From contig NZ_MLFK01000007.1 in NCBI RefSeq assembly GCF_001879205.1, positions 62,001 to 126,000 of the forward strand: 64,000 nucleotides of DNA. The letters are read 5' to 3'. The position numbers were made by a program, and so were the translations under genes. Each line of letters begins with the position of its first letter. Position 1 is the stretch's first letter. Below are positions 1 to 7,876 of the stretch, piece by piece. This DNA is from Flavobacterium johnsoniae (GTDB lineage: Bacteria > Bacteroidota > Bacteroidia > Flavobacteriales > Flavobacteriaceae). The notes below the pieces were generated by a model that was given only the letters and a program-made list of their open reading frames with translations, was not told the origin of the DNA and searched no databases.

Positions 1-257
1 CAGACCAATTCTTTTACAATTTTTAAATTATCAGAGAGTTTTGGTTTTTCTCCGACAATAAAAAAAATTTCACATAATGAAGCGTATTCATTTGCTGCTT
101 CTAAAGTATCTTCAAGTTTTATAAATCCTCCAAACGGACAATAATCCGGATTATAAAATTTGGTTCCATTGTAATCTAAAGCAAATTTTTTGTGACTTTC
201 TAACAATGAATTCCAAACAGGATTGTCTAATTTATTTTCTATTGTATCGTCGCTCAT
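1..257 (-). CDS. GNAT-family N-acetyltransferase, N-terminal part (cut by window edge)
   Basis: The reading frame starts at an ATG at 255-257 and stays open to base 1, giving about 85 residues of the amino end. It begins MSDDTIENKLDNPVWNSLLE. From memory, openings of the form 'LDNPVWNSL...' are typical of FR47-like GNAT acetyltransferases, which move an acetyl group from acetyl-CoA to an amine. The catalytic acetyl-CoA domain lies outside the window, so the call rests only on the N-terminal resemblance. The start is 2 bp beyond the stop of the upstream esterase, so the two are probably co-transcribed. Confidence 0.55.
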   Translation of the reverse strand, partial: MSDDTIENKLDNPVWNSLLESHKKFALDYNGTKFYNPDYCPFGGFIKLEDTLEAANEYASLCEIFFIVGEKPKLSDNLKIVKELV

Positions 258-259
258 TT

Positions 260-1129
260 TTATTCTTTAATTTGAGGGTAAAAAAATCGGAAAGAATTTG
301 AAACTGCCGGATGCAAAATCGTTCCATGGTTTTCTTCCGGGAAATAGTCAAAATAGACCTTGATGTTTTTGCTTCTTGAAGTTTTTATTTTTTCTGCCAA
401 TAAATTAGCATCAACTTCCATAACTCTCGGAATTTCTGTGGGTGTAAGGCCTTCTTTACCAACTGCAACATAGATTTCGGTTTGTTGTTTATAGTTTTCC
501 TGGAAGATTTCAGAATCCATATTTAATAAAGAACCATTATCCCACCATAAACTTGGACTTACAATTACATATTTATTAAAAAGAGATGGTTTTTTAAACA
601 AGATTTCGGTTTCTAATAATCCGCCTAACGATTGACCAATGATCGTTTTAGATTCATTTGTTTTGTATTTCTTATTAATAAAAGGCTGTAATTCTTTTTC
701 AATAAAAGCGATGAATTTATCTGAATGTCCTGTTGTTGGAAATCTTGTTTTATCCTTTTCAACGGTAGTAGGAAAAGTAAAATCACGTCTTCTGTCTACA
801 GTCGCGATACCCACAACAATAGATTTAGGAACCTGATTTATCCATTCAAAACTGTTAAACTGAACCAATCCTGTGATATGAATAAAGTCTTCATCGGCAG
901 AGCCATCCAAAAGATAAATTACAGGATATTTTGCATCATCTTTTGGATTATAGCCGTCAGGCAGATAAATATTTAAAATTCTTTTTTCGTCTAATTCCTT
1001 AGATTGTATTTCTTCAATAATCCCTAGTACAAAAGGCTTACTGGTTTCGTTTGATTTTGATTTGTTATTCTGACTGAAAATAAATGTTGAAATAAAAAGA
1101 AAGAAGGTAAGCGTAAAAAATCGATTCAT
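260..1129 (-). CDS. Secreted esterase of the Fes/IroE-like (PF00756) alpha/beta hydrolase family
   Basis: This is an exported esterase of about 289 residues. The chosen start (ATG 1127-1129) opens with MNRFFTLTFFLF, a good signal peptide ending near FSQ; the longer frame to 1153 would put eight extra residues before it. The nucleophile motif GQSLGG puts Ser near residue 167, a YLLDG segment lies near residue 73, and an EENHGT motif close to the C-terminus supplies the likely catalytic His. Members hydrolyse esters, including siderophore esters and peptidase-like substrates, but no iron-uptake genes are nearby, so the substrate is unknown. The gene ends 2 bp before the GNAT gene. Confidence 0.8.
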   Translation of the reverse strand: MNRFFTLTFFLFISTFIFSQNNKSKSNETSKPFVLGIIEEIQSKELDEKRILNIYLPDGYNPKDDAKYPVIYLLDGSADEDFIHITGLVQFNSFEWINQVPKSIVVGIATVDRRRDFTFPTTVEKDKTRFPTTGHSDKFIAFIEKELQPFINKKYKTNESKTIIGQSLGGLLETEILFKKPSLFNKYVIVSPSLWWDNGSLLNMDSEIFQENYKQQTEIYVAVGKEGLTPTEIPRVMEVDANLLAEKIKTSRSKNIKVYFDYFPEENHGTILHPAVSNSFRFFYPQIKE

Positions 1130-1238
1130 TATATTGTATTTAATAATCCACATAAGCTTGTGGATGTTGAGCTTGAAAAGTATTTTTCTATATGGTGAAA
1201 TTACAAATTTAAATTCTAATGAAACATTATTGTTTTCA

Positions 1239-1423
1239 TTACTGATTAAGAAAAACTTTTTTTACGTCATTCAAAAAATCATAAACAGGAAAAGCTTCTC
1301 CTTGATTTATGAAACTATTAAAGTAATATTTTGATCTAAATCTTTCCAAAACAAACTTCTAAAGCCATTTAATCCTGCTGGATGCATTGCAATCGTGTCG
1401 TTTTTTAAAGATACTCTTGAGAT
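1239..1423 (-). pseudogene. C-terminal relic of a serine hydrolase (beta-lactamase-like), frameshifted
   Basis: Reading the minus strand from 1423 gives a coding-like stretch containing MHPAGLNGFRSLFWKDL and then ITLIV, which runs into a stop. The frame one base over continues directly as FINQGEAFPVYDFLNDVKKV to a TAA at 1239-1241. Loss of one T in the run at about 1311-1314 explains the break. A HxxG..GF motif followed by a hydrophobic strand and a short helical tail resembles the end of class-C beta-lactamase-type serine hydrolases, where the KTG-equivalent H-x-G motif sits. No start or upstream domain remains, so this is read as a gene remnant. Family assignment is from memory. Confidence 0.5.
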
Positions 1424-1491
1424 TCAAATTACCTAAAATGTGAATTAAAGATATAACTAATTGATTTGTAGTTGAGTGCGAGGTAATAAAA

Positions 1492-1518
1492 AATCCCGCT
1501 TCGGTCTGAAACGGGATT
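1492..1518 (-). terminator. Intrinsic terminator of the 1544-2770 gene
   Basis: Inverted arms AATCCCG (1492-1498) and CGGGATT (1512-1518) form a stem with a 13-base loop. On the minus strand the stem is followed by a T run. It sits 26 bp beyond the stop of the outer-membrane protein gene. Confidence 0.8.
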
Positions 1519-1543
1519 ACTTTATAATTGTATGTTTTACTCT

Positions 1544-2770
1544 TTAGAAAAATGAATAACCTAAAATAAGAGCAGTTGTTTGATAAGACGAACTCCAGGC
1601 AGGATTGTCAGCCAGAAGACCTCTTGCAGTTTGATATCTTACTTCTAAACTGATTTTATCTTTAAATTTACAACCGACTCCAAAACCAAAATTAAGGCCG
1701 GATTTAATCTCTAATTCATTTAATGGAGAACCATCTTTTCTTGTTACAGTAACTGAGGAATTTGTACTGAAATCTACAATCATTGAAGCATTAGCAAAAA
1801 TTTTAAAAGCATCGTTAACAAAGAAATAGCGTCTCACACCTACAGGAAGTTCAATTGAGCTGTAATCTACTTTTGCTGTTAGAGTTCCTCCCACAACCTG
1901 AGAAGTTTGTATCGTTTGCTCTCCTTTATAAGATTGATAAGTAGGTTCTACTATAACCGACCATCTGTCTTTATTGAATGGCAAAATAAATTCAGCTTCA
2001 ATTCCTAAACTTATACTTGATTTTTTGTCAAGATCAAAGTCTAATCCCTGAAAAGCTGAATTCTCAAGAGACAATGAACTAATATTATACCTTGGTCTAA
2101 GGGTTAAATTAAATAAATCTTTTTTCTCTTTTACTTCAAGATCTACAAAGTTCGAATCACTGCATTTATTGTACTTTGTAAAAAATCTTTCTAAATCTTT
2201 TTTAGTGTAAGTCAATTTTTCATATTCATTCATTAAAATACCATCGCATTTTAAATCAACAAATAATTGTTCTCTAAATTGATTGTTTTTGGCAGTATGA
2301 TCATCATCAGCCAGATAGGTTTTGTAAACTAGTTGTTTTATTTCAGAATTATCAGTTTTATAAAAAAATCTCCTCACTGTTCCATCATTGTACATGTATA
2401 AAGAAGCTTTGCCTTCCATCAGAACCTGCAAAAAGAGTTTTTCGGTATTAAAAACAGGATTCTTGTCTTTTGTCATAAACTCAATTCTTTTAGTTGAACG
2501 GTCTATTTTTACAAGAGAAGAGATAAACTTAAACTGCCCGTTAATCGCAAATTCTTTTGCATTTTTAATGTCGGCAGTTTTAATTTCTCCGCTTTCGTCT
2601 AATTTGTAACGAAAATTGACTGGAGTATTTTTCCAATCCATATTTTCGATTAGACAGTTTATTTTTTGATTGTTTTCATTAATGAAATAGCCATTCTCAA
2701 AAATGATCTGCGAAAAAGAGTTAACACTTACGATTAGTGCTAATGCAAGAAATAAAAATTGTTTTCTCAT
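1544..2770 (-). CDS. Outer-membrane beta-barrel protein, PorT-like C-terminal domain
   Basis: A 408-residue exported protein. The N-terminus MRKQFLFLALALIVSVNSFSQ is a clear signal peptide. The first half (to about residue 200) is a soluble domain of unknown role beginning with an 'ENGYFINENNQKINCLIEN' segment. The second half alternates hydrophobic and polar residues and ends in an aromatic strand (LILGYSFF), typical of small outer-membrane barrels of the PF13568 type. Conserved glycine turns and closing phenylalanines fit outer-membrane insertion. A -7 motif (TATATTTG on the minus strand, 2907-2914) gives a leader of about 130 nt, and a terminator follows, so it is probably a single-gene unit. 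Specific function unknown. Confidence 0.65.
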   Translation of the reverse strand: MRKQFLFLALALIVSVNSFSQIIFENGYFINENNQKINCLIENMDWKNTPVNFRYKLDESGEIKTADIKNAKEFAINGQFKFISSLVKIDRSTKRIEFMTKDKNPVFNTEKLFLQVLMEGKASLYMYNDGTVRRFFYKTDNSEIKQLVYKTYLADDDHTAKNNQFREQLFVDLKCDGILMNEYEKLTYTKKDLERFFTKYNKCSDSNFVDLEVKEKKDLFNLTLRPRYNISSLSLENSAFQGLDFDLDKKSSISLGIEAEFILPFNKDRWSVIVEPTYQSYKGEQTIQTSQVVGGTLTAKVDYSSIELPVGVRRYFFVNDAFKIFANASMIVDFSTNSSVTVTRKDGSPLNELEIKSGLNFGFGVGCKFKDKISLEVRYQTARGLLADNPAWSSSYQTTALILGYSFF

Positions 2771-2979
2771 TGAAATTAGTAGATAATTATTATTGGTTTT
2801 TAGTTTAGATAAGTAGTTAAGAAAGCAATATTCTTTTTAATGAAATTCAATGAAAAAGTATGCATTTATTATAAAGAAGTTCTTAAATTATTTATTTTTT
2901 GAACGGCAAATATAGTAGTTGCGAACTTTAATGTATTACGGGAAACCGTAAAATGTTATTTTAATTTTACAGAATAAAA

Positions 2980-3015
2980 AAAATGCGCATTTGCCTAAGA
3001 CAATGCGCATTTTTT
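2980..3015 (-). terminator. Intrinsic terminator of the ArsR/AHSA1 operon
   Basis: The arms AAATGCGCAT (2981-2990) and ATGCGCATTT (3003-3012) form a stem. On the minus strand it is followed by a T run. It lies 17 bp after the last AHSA1 gene; the core ATGCGCAT is itself palindromic. Confidence 0.75.
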
Positions 3016-3031
3016 AAATATTTAATCTTTC

Positions 3032-3529
3032 TTATTTGGTTGCAAAAATCTTGTCGAGACCTTCCATTGCAATCGTAAAACCTTCTTTGAAGCCCATTTC
3101 AATAATTTTCTCTAAATCAGATAATTTATCATGTTTAATCGCAATATCTACAATAGTGGTTTCTCCTTGTTCAGTAAAATTCACATCCCAATCTGAACGT
3201 GGAAAATCAGGATTTAGATTTCCTTCGCTGTCGCTAAAGGCATCCAGGTATTTAAAATTAGTTTTCGGGCTAATCGAAGTAAAATCAGCAATTGCCCAAT
3301 GCTCTTCGCCTTGCGGACCAACCATCGCATACAATCTTCGTCCGCCTTCTTTAAACTCCATGCTTTTTGTTCTGGCTTTCCAGGGTGCCGGCGCCCACCA
3401 TTGATCTAAAATTTCAGCTTCTGTCCATGCAGACCAAACGTTTGCTAACGATGCATCGAATTCGCGTTTTACATTTACGGTGCTATTTTCTTTGTCTACA
3501 GTAAAATTCATTAAAAGATTTGATTTCAT
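3032..3529 (-). CDS. SRPBCC/AHSA1-domain protein (second of two paralogues)
   Basis: 165 residues forming one START-like hydrophobic-pocket domain of the Aha1-C-terminal type. Diagnostic segments are KREFDAS near residue 21, [17 protein letters not shown] near 31-47, KEGGRR near 60 and a C-terminal amphipathic helix [17 protein letters not shown]. No catalytic residues are evident; members bind hydrophobic ligands or act on them in poorly known ways. It is about 70% identical by eye to the neighbouring gene 40 bp upstream, the two being nearly the same in the first 70 residues, so this is a tandem duplication. It is the last gene of an ArsR-led operon and is followed by a terminator. Confidence 0.85.
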   Translation of the reverse strand: MKSNLLMNFTVDKENSTVNVKREFDASLANVWSAWTEAEILDQWWAPAPWKARTKSMEFKEGGRRLYAMVGPQGEEHWAIADFTSISPKTNFKYLDAFSDSEGNLNPDFPRSDWDVNFTEQGETTIVDIAIKHDKLSDLEKIIEMGFKEGFTIAMEGLDKIFATK

Positions 3530-3569
3530 ATTCTTTAGATTTTAAGTTTATTACTTTATTCAAATTATT

Positions 3570-4070
3570 TTATTTTTTTGCTTCAAAGATTTTATCCAAA
3601 CTCTGCATAGCAGCTGTAATTCCTTCCTTGAATCCCATTTCAATTATTTTTTCTAATTCTTCCAGGCTGTCTCGTTTAATGGTAATATCCACAACGGTTA
3701 AGTCTCCTTGTTCAGAAAAAGTTATATCCCAATGTGAACTTCCAAAAACTGAATTTGCGTTTCCTTCGGCATCACAAAATGTAGAAGTATGTTTAAAGTT
3801 TGTTTTTGGAGAAATCGAAGTATATTCAAAAAAACTCCAGCCTTTTTCACCTTTCGGGCTAACCATCGCATAAAGTCTTCGTCCGCCTTCTTTAAATTCC
3901 ATAATTTTGGTTTCGGATTTAAAGGGAGCTGGTGCCCACCATTGGTCCAGAATTTCAGGTTCTGTCCATGCAGACCATACGTTTGCAAGCGAAGCATCAA
4001 ATTCACGTTTTATGTTTACGGTATTTTTTTCTTTGTTTACAGCAAAATTCATTAATAAGTCAGATTTCAT
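3570..4070 (-). CDS. SRPBCC/AHSA1-domain protein (first of two paralogues)
   Basis: 166 residues with the same single START-like fold as its neighbour: [19 protein letters not shown] near residues 31-49, [11 protein letters not shown] near 60-70 and a C-terminal helix ending LDKIFEAKK. The first codons overlap the end of the ArsR gene by 11 bp, so translation is likely coupled. ArsR-AHSA1 pairs are common in bacteria and usually form one autoregulated unit. The divergence between the two copies is concentrated after residue 70, in the part lining the ligand pocket, which suggests different ligands; that is inference. Confidence 0.87.
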   Translation of the reverse strand: MKSDLLMNFAVNKEKNTVNIKREFDASLANVWSAWTEPEILDQWWAPAPFKSETKIMEFKEGGRRLYAMVSPKGEKGWSFFEYTSISPKTNFKHTSTFCDAEGNANSVFGSSHWDITFSEQGDLTVVDITIKRDSLEELEKIIEMGFKEGITAAMQSLDKIFEAKK

Positions 4071-4386
4071 TTTCTTTAGATTTTAGATTCATTAATACTT
4101 GATCAAGCTGACTAAAACGACTTTTCCAGATCTTTTTAAATTGTTCGAGCCATTGGTCAACTTCTTTCATTTTTTCTATTTTAAGCTTATAGTAAATTTC
4201 TCTGCCTACTTTTTTTTCGTCTAATAATTCACATTCATTTAAAATCTTAATATGTTTCGAAACAGCTTGTCTGGTCGTATTGAATTGCTCTGCAATTGCA
4301 TTTGGAGTTAAGGCATTGGCCGAAATCAAAACTAAAATTGCTCTTCGCGTAGGATCGGCAATGGCTTGAAAAACATCTCGTTTCAT
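4060..4386 (-). CDS. ArsR-family winged-helix transcriptional repressor
   Basis: 108 residues. [12 protein letters not shown] and the helix-turn-helix [20 protein letters not shown] (about residues 28-47) followed by a wing ([12 protein letters not shown]) are standard for the ArsR family. No metal-binding Cys cluster (such as ELCVCDL) is present, so it is one of the non-metal members that typically sit before AHSA1 genes. It heads an operon with two AHSA1 paralogues and overlaps the first by 11 bp. Two 16-bp palindromes flank its promoter (4403-4442), consistent with autorepression. Confidence 0.9.
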   Translation of the reverse strand: MKRDVFQAIADPTRRAILVLISANALTPNAIAEQFNTTRQAVSKHIKILNECELLDEKKVGREIYYKLKIEKMKEVDQWLEQFKKIWKSRFSQLDQVLMNLKSKENEI

Positions 4387-4402
4387 TTTAAATATAAATT
4401 AA

Positions 4403-4446
4403 GCAACTAATCAGTTGCAAATATAAGCAACTTTTTGGTTGCGCAA
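4403..4446 (-). promoter_or_regulatory. arsR promoter with two palindromic operators
   Basis: The motif TATATTTG (minus strand, 4418-4425) fits the Bacteroidota -7 element, with a TTG 18 bp upstream (4444-4446). It lies between two palindromes with the same ends: GCAACT-AATC-AGTTGC at 4403-4418 and GCAAC-TTTTTG-GTTGC at 4427-4442, whose centres are 24 bp apart. A dimer bound at either would cover the promoter, as expected for an autorepressing ArsR protein. Confidence 0.7.
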
Positions 4447-4490
4447 TTCTTTTTTTGATTTTTTTTTAAACTAAGATTAATCTAAAAAGA

Positions 4491-4517
4491 AAAACGGTAC
4501 ATAAAATGCACCGTTTT
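4491..4517 (-). terminator. Intrinsic terminator of the 4528-5715 lipoprotein gene
   Basis: Arms AAAACGGT (4491-4498) and ACCGTTTT (4510-4517) with an 11-base loop, followed on the minus strand by a T-rich stretch. It begins 10 bp after the stop codon. Confidence 0.75.
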
Positions 4518-4527
4518 GTATTATTAA

Positions 4528-5715
4528 TTATCCTCTAAATTTATTCCGAACTATAATGTCCTTGAGACGTGCTTTCAGGTCTTCACCCGTGTCATAGACC
4601 ATTTGTTCGTTATTAGGAAAAGGAACTGCACGTTTAGTAAAATAAGAAATATAACTATCCTCGCAGGCATTTTTATCGCCTTTATAAGTAGAATAAATAT
4701 TTTCAAAAACGAATTCACTGCTCACGGGGAAAGTTTGAACAAGCTGATTCGTTTTTAGATCAATATAATCTACTTTTGCTGTTACCTGACAAGACTTAAA
4801 TTGTCTGAATTCGTAAATGTTAGCGCGAAGTGTTCTATAATTATCTACTTTTATTTCTTTGCCTAAGCTGTCTCTTACCGGCCTTCCGCGACTGTCTAAA
4901 AGCGTTTTTACACCATCTTTTATCTGTCTTTCTTTAATAAATTCTTTCTCTTTTATTTGTTCCGGTGAGATAATTATTTGTCTGAAATTGATAATCAGAC
5001 TATAATCATAATTGACATTTTTTTGTCTGGCATTATGGTAAACTGTCCATTTATCATTTAATCCGTAGGTTTTAAAATCAAGCAAATCATCCTGAAGCAA
5101 TTTCGGAATCACCATATCGGTTTCATTCTTAGCATAAACATCGACAAAATCAGTTCCTTTAAACTGTGCATCGTCCATTAGTTTTTTTGCATTTTTGTAA
5201 TTCGGATTTATGCTTTCCAGATAAGCAAAATCATCATAAGCTTTTCTAAAATCCAATTTGTTATTTGATTTTAAAAGTGCCGAAGCATTTTCATATAAAT
5301 ATTTTGAAAGTGCATTTTTGCTGCTTACAATTTGATCAGTATAATTATCAAATGGGAAATTTGCATTTTTTCCCAGTTTTAAAAGAGGCAAAGGCAATAA
5401 AGGCCTAATTTTTTCCTGACGGTTATTTAGTTGTAAATAAGTATTGTAAATACGCTCTGCATTTGCCGGATTTGCCTCTTTGGCCATCATTTCAAGATTA
5501 CGTAAATCCCTGTCTTTGGCTTTAGCGAATGCTTCTTCAAGCAAATAAACATAATCCTGTTTTCCTTTAGAATCTTTTTTAGTTCGTAGTCCTTCAACCG
5601 CACGATTTATGGCACCGTCATAATCGCCGTCGCTCAAAAGTGACTGCGTAGTTTTGACTCCGCACGAAGAAAGAGCTAAAAATAGTATGGAAAATAAAAA
5701 AGTAATTTTTTGCAT
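4528..5715 (-). CDS. Lipoprotein of unknown function with TPR-like helical N-terminal half
   Basis: 395 residues. The signal peptide ends in a lipobox LSSC with Cys18 as the lipidated residue. Residues about 25-190 are predicted helical (GDYDGAINRAVEG, DYVYLLEEAFAKAK, DFRKAYDDFAYLESINPNYKNA), a pattern like tetratricopeptide repeats. The C-terminal part is beta-rich with many Lys/Asp residues and contains a YTVYH-type segment before residue 230. I do not recognise a named family; this is a Bacteroidota-type lipoprotein probably facing the periplasm. It is monocistronic judging by its own terminator. Confidence 0.65.
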   Translation of the reverse strand: MQKITFLFSILFLALSSCGVKTTQSLLSDGDYDGAINRAVEGLRTKKDSKGKQDYVYLLEEAFAKAKDRDLRNLEMMAKEANPANAERIYNTYLQLNNRQEKIRPLLPLPLLKLGKNANFPFDNYTDQIVSSKNALSKYLYENASALLKSNNKLDFRKAYDDFAYLESINPNYKNAKKLMDDAQFKGTDFVDVYAKNETDMVIPKLLQDDLLDFKTYGLNDKWTVYHNARQKNVNYDYSLIINFRQIIISPEQIKEKEFIKERQIKDGVKTLLDSRGRPVRDSLGKEIKVDNYRTLRANIYEFRQFKSCQVTAKVDYIDLKTNQLVQTFPVSSEFVFENIYSTYKGDKNACEDSYISYFTKRAVPFPNNEQMVYDTGEDLKARLKDIIVRNKFRG

Positions 5716-6036
5716 AGCATTCTGTTTGAAGGTGTAAATATATCTTTTTTAATTTTCAACAACTATGCCTTTTTTTAAATTATTTTAAGGAGCAGAAAAG
5801 ATATTTTCATAAGAAACAGTTGTCCCGCTTTCGCCTTTATCTCTCCATTTCATTACGAGGATATCGGCTCTATCGGGGCTGGATAAGAAATTTATTTTTT
5901 TATAAGAAATGACAAAAAGAGTTAAAAATGCCGGAAAAAATTAATCCTCCCAGGTCTCAATTAAATTATCCTTCCATAATTTCTGAGCGAACTCTTTAAA
6001 AACTTTTGGACCTTTTTTGAAGTTTTCATCTAATTT
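5716..6036. other. 321-bp stretch with coding-like relics on the minus strand
   Basis: No intact gene. The part next to the 6037 gene (5941-6036) is that gene's lost C-terminal extension, described separately. Further on, 5785-5940 is open in the same frame for 52 codons without a start; its end reads SSPDRADILVMKWRDKGE and closes at a TAA (5785-5787). That tail looks protein-like, but I cannot assign it to a family. It is probably the end of another decayed gene. Confidence 0.35.
5941..6036 (-). pseudogene. Detached C-terminal extension of the 6037-6657 lipoprotein gene
   Basis: Directly after the TAA at 6037-6039 the same reading frame stays open for 31 codons, beginning KLDENFKKGPKVFKEF and ending LWKDNLIETWED before a TAA at 5941-5943. 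The composition is that of real protein and the stretch lies exactly in frame, so the internal TAA looks like a nonsense mutation (for example Tyr TAT/TAC to TAA). I recall homologues that continue past this point with a similar 'FDxxFxxGPxVFxxFAxxLW' ending, but this was not checked. Confidence 0.55.
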
Positions 6037-6657
6037 TTATTCACCTCCCAAAAATTGTTTTTCACCATTATCTAGAATTCCAACCTGAACCCTGCTTTCA
6101 CCACGCATAGCATATTTTTGATTTCCTTCGTACATAATAATCTTCATGTCACACGGACTCACATCTCCATGACAAGTTGTTTTGTACATCAGCCAGATTT
6201 CGGCAAATCCGTTGTTATTTAAATCAGTAACCTGAAATGTGTTTTTTACAAACGAAGCCACAATATCAACCGGACAATCTGAAATATAATCGTAAACCCT
6301 CCAGACTTGTTTTGCTTCATTTCCTGAAACTATAAAATGATAGTCAAACAATTCGGCATCAGAACTGTCTTCAAATTCATGCTCAAATTTTTTATTCATA
6401 TGATATCCGGTTTCGGTAGTAATAACAATATTATCGCCCAGTTTATCTTTCCAGCGAACAGCATTTTTGATAAAACCTTCATATTTAATTGAAGCCGGAA
6501 ATTGCGTTGAGTCGATCTTCTCTACGGTTAAAACAAAGTCTTTATCTTCAATTACAGCCGATTCTGGTTTTGCTGCAGGATTTGTTTGTTCTTTTTTGTC
6601 TTCCTTACAACTCGAAAAGAGAACAATAGAAAGCAATAAAATGACGATGTTTTTCAT
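6037..6657 (-). CDS. Lipoprotein resembling the M949_RS01915 surface-polysaccharide family, C-terminally truncated
   Basis: About 206 residues from the preferred start at 6657 (MKNIVILLLSIVLFSSC; lipobox Cys17), which removes four residues MPKF of the longer frame. After the lipid anchor come a short Lys/Glu-rich linker and a beta-rich domain with the segments KYEGFIKNAVRWKDKLGDNI, VWRVYDYISDCPVDIVASF and DLNNNGFAEIWLMYKTTCHGD. These recall the Bacteroidota 'M949_RS01915 family' lipoproteins, linked by name to surface polysaccharide in Riemerella; that match is from memory. DLNNNG resembles a calcium-binding loop. The gene stops at GGE, with 31 in-frame codons beyond it, so it may be a truncated allele. 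Confidence 0.5.
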   Translation of the reverse strand: MKNIVILLLSIVLFSSCKEDKKEQTNPAAKPESAVIEDKDFVLTVEKIDSTQFPASIKYEGFIKNAVRWKDKLGDNIVITTETGYHMNKKFEHEFEDSSDAELFDYHFIVSGNEAKQVWRVYDYISDCPVDIVASFVKNTFQVTDLNNNGFAEIWLMYKTTCHGDVSPCDMKIIMYEGNQKYAMRGESRVQVGILDNGEKQFLGGE

Positions 6658-6688
6658 GAATTTTGGCATGTAGAAATTAATTTGGCTT

Positions 6689-7156
6689 TTATTCGGTTAA
6701 TAGTTTTTTGATCAAAACAATCTGCCCTAAATGATAATAACTGTGTTCGATCATGGCGTCAATATTTCTTTTATAAGTTCCGTATTTCTCGTCAATAAAA
6801 ACCTCGTCCAGTTTTTCGTCGGGCATTTGTTCTACAAAAGAGGCAAATTCTTCCGTCGCATTCCAGAATTTCGCTAAAAAGTCCTGCCATTCTTCTTGTG
6901 AATTGATAGGAGGGAAGTCAAAGCTGAATTTGTCTTTAATATCCAATGGTCCTCCTTTGAAAACATTATTTATTCCGTTGATATAATAATGAATGTGCTG
7001 TGCCAGAAGCGAAATGGTGTTAAGATTTTTTACGGGAGTTACAGCAATTTTCCAGTCTAAATTTTCAAGCTGATGTTTGTAATTGGTATTCGCAATCCAG
7101 GTTCCGTTCAAAATAGTTTCTCTAAAACGATTGGCAATTTCTGAAGTGTTTTTCAT
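6689..7156 (-). CDS. DinB-family protein (DUF1572-like four-helix bundle)
   Basis: 155 residues, cytosolic, with no signal peptide. The family carries a metal-binding histidine triad. Candidates here are the His residues in LLAQHIHYYINGI (about residue 55) and the C-terminal EHSYYHLGQIVLIKKLL motif (about residues 137-153), which is the usual DinB signature. Some relatives are thiol-dependent S-transferases (bacillithiol or mycothiol); the substrate here is unknown. It lies 31 bp upstream of the truncated lipoprotein gene and 35 bp downstream of another lipoprotein gene, so all three may share a transcript. Confidence 0.8.
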   Translation of the reverse strand: MKNTSEIANRFRETILNGTWIANTNYKHQLENLDWKIAVTPVKNLNTISLLAQHIHYYINGINNVFKGGPLDIKDKFSFDFPPINSQEEWQDFLAKFWNATEEFASFVEQMPDEKLDEVFIDEKYGTYKRNIDAMIEHSYYHLGQIVLIKKLLTE

Positions 7157-7191
7157 GATTTATAATAGTTTAGAAGTTCCTTATTTCCGTT

Positions 7192-7749
7192 TTATTCCTG
7201 CTGAATCCACTCGTATTTATCGTTTTTTAGATAAATAATCCCGCCTCCGCAGCTTTCTTCGGCATGAATGAATATGCCGTCGTTTGGTAATTTGATTTTA
7301 TCTTCTTCTTTTATTTCTTCGTCGCCCATAATTTCACCATCCTCATTTACATTGTTCCATACAATTTCTCCCTTCGACGCTTTTTCAAATATTCCTGCCC
7401 AGTCAATTTCATCAAATCCTTGATTAAGAACAGTATTTCCCATTCCTAAATAATCTGTTCTTTTCCCGTTTCCGAAAACTATTCGCAAACCGCTTTTATC
7501 ATTTTTTGTGCTTCTTACAATCTCTACAGTTTCATTTTTTCCGTCTCCGTCTAAATCACAAAGAATTTTGTTCGTTTTACGTTTAGCAGAAATTACAATT
7601 GTATCTGCATTGCTGTTTGTAATTTCTTTTTTTTCTGAAATATGAACATCATCTTTTACTGCAGCTGGTGTTTTTTCTATTTCGGTTTTAGATTCTTTTT
7701 TACAAGAGATAAAAATAAGGGCAGATAAAAGTAAAATTTTAGATTTCAT
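7192..7749 (-). CDS. Lipoprotein with an FG-GAP/VCBS-like calcium loop
   Basis: 185 residues. The signal peptide ends at FISC, with Cys16 the likely lipidated residue. Residues about 62-75 read CDLDGDGKNETVEIV, a typical calcium-binding D-x-D-x-D-G loop of FG-GAP/VCBS repeats. The rest contains acidic segments (DGEIMGDEEIKEEDKIKLP) and ends in a YLKNDKYEWIQQE strand. Similar small proteins often measure or compare quantities at the cell surface, but no function is known for this one. It sits in a run of same-strand lipoprotein and membrane genes. Confidence 0.6.
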   Translation of the reverse strand: MKSKILLLSALIFISCKKESKTEIEKTPAAVKDDVHISEKKEITNSNADTIVISAKRKTNKILCDLDGDGKNETVEIVRSTKNDKSGLRIVFGNGKRTDYLGMGNTVLNQGFDEIDWAGIFEKASKGEIVWNNVNEDGEIMGDEEIKEEDKIKLPNDGIFIHAEESCGGGIIYLKNDKYEWIQQE

Positions 7750-7876
7750 GTTTTTAGATTAATTTTTCACTACAATTTGAAATAGCTAAAATATAAAAAA
7801 AGCTTTACAAGAAGTTGTATAAAGTTGGTTGTGTTCGCGAGCAGTGAAATTAGAGAATTACATTCATATTGGTTCT

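Noticed and set aside
3036..3873. Plus-strand frames opposite the AHSA1 genes
   Set aside because: Both minus-strand genes have clear domains; the plus frames are shadows.
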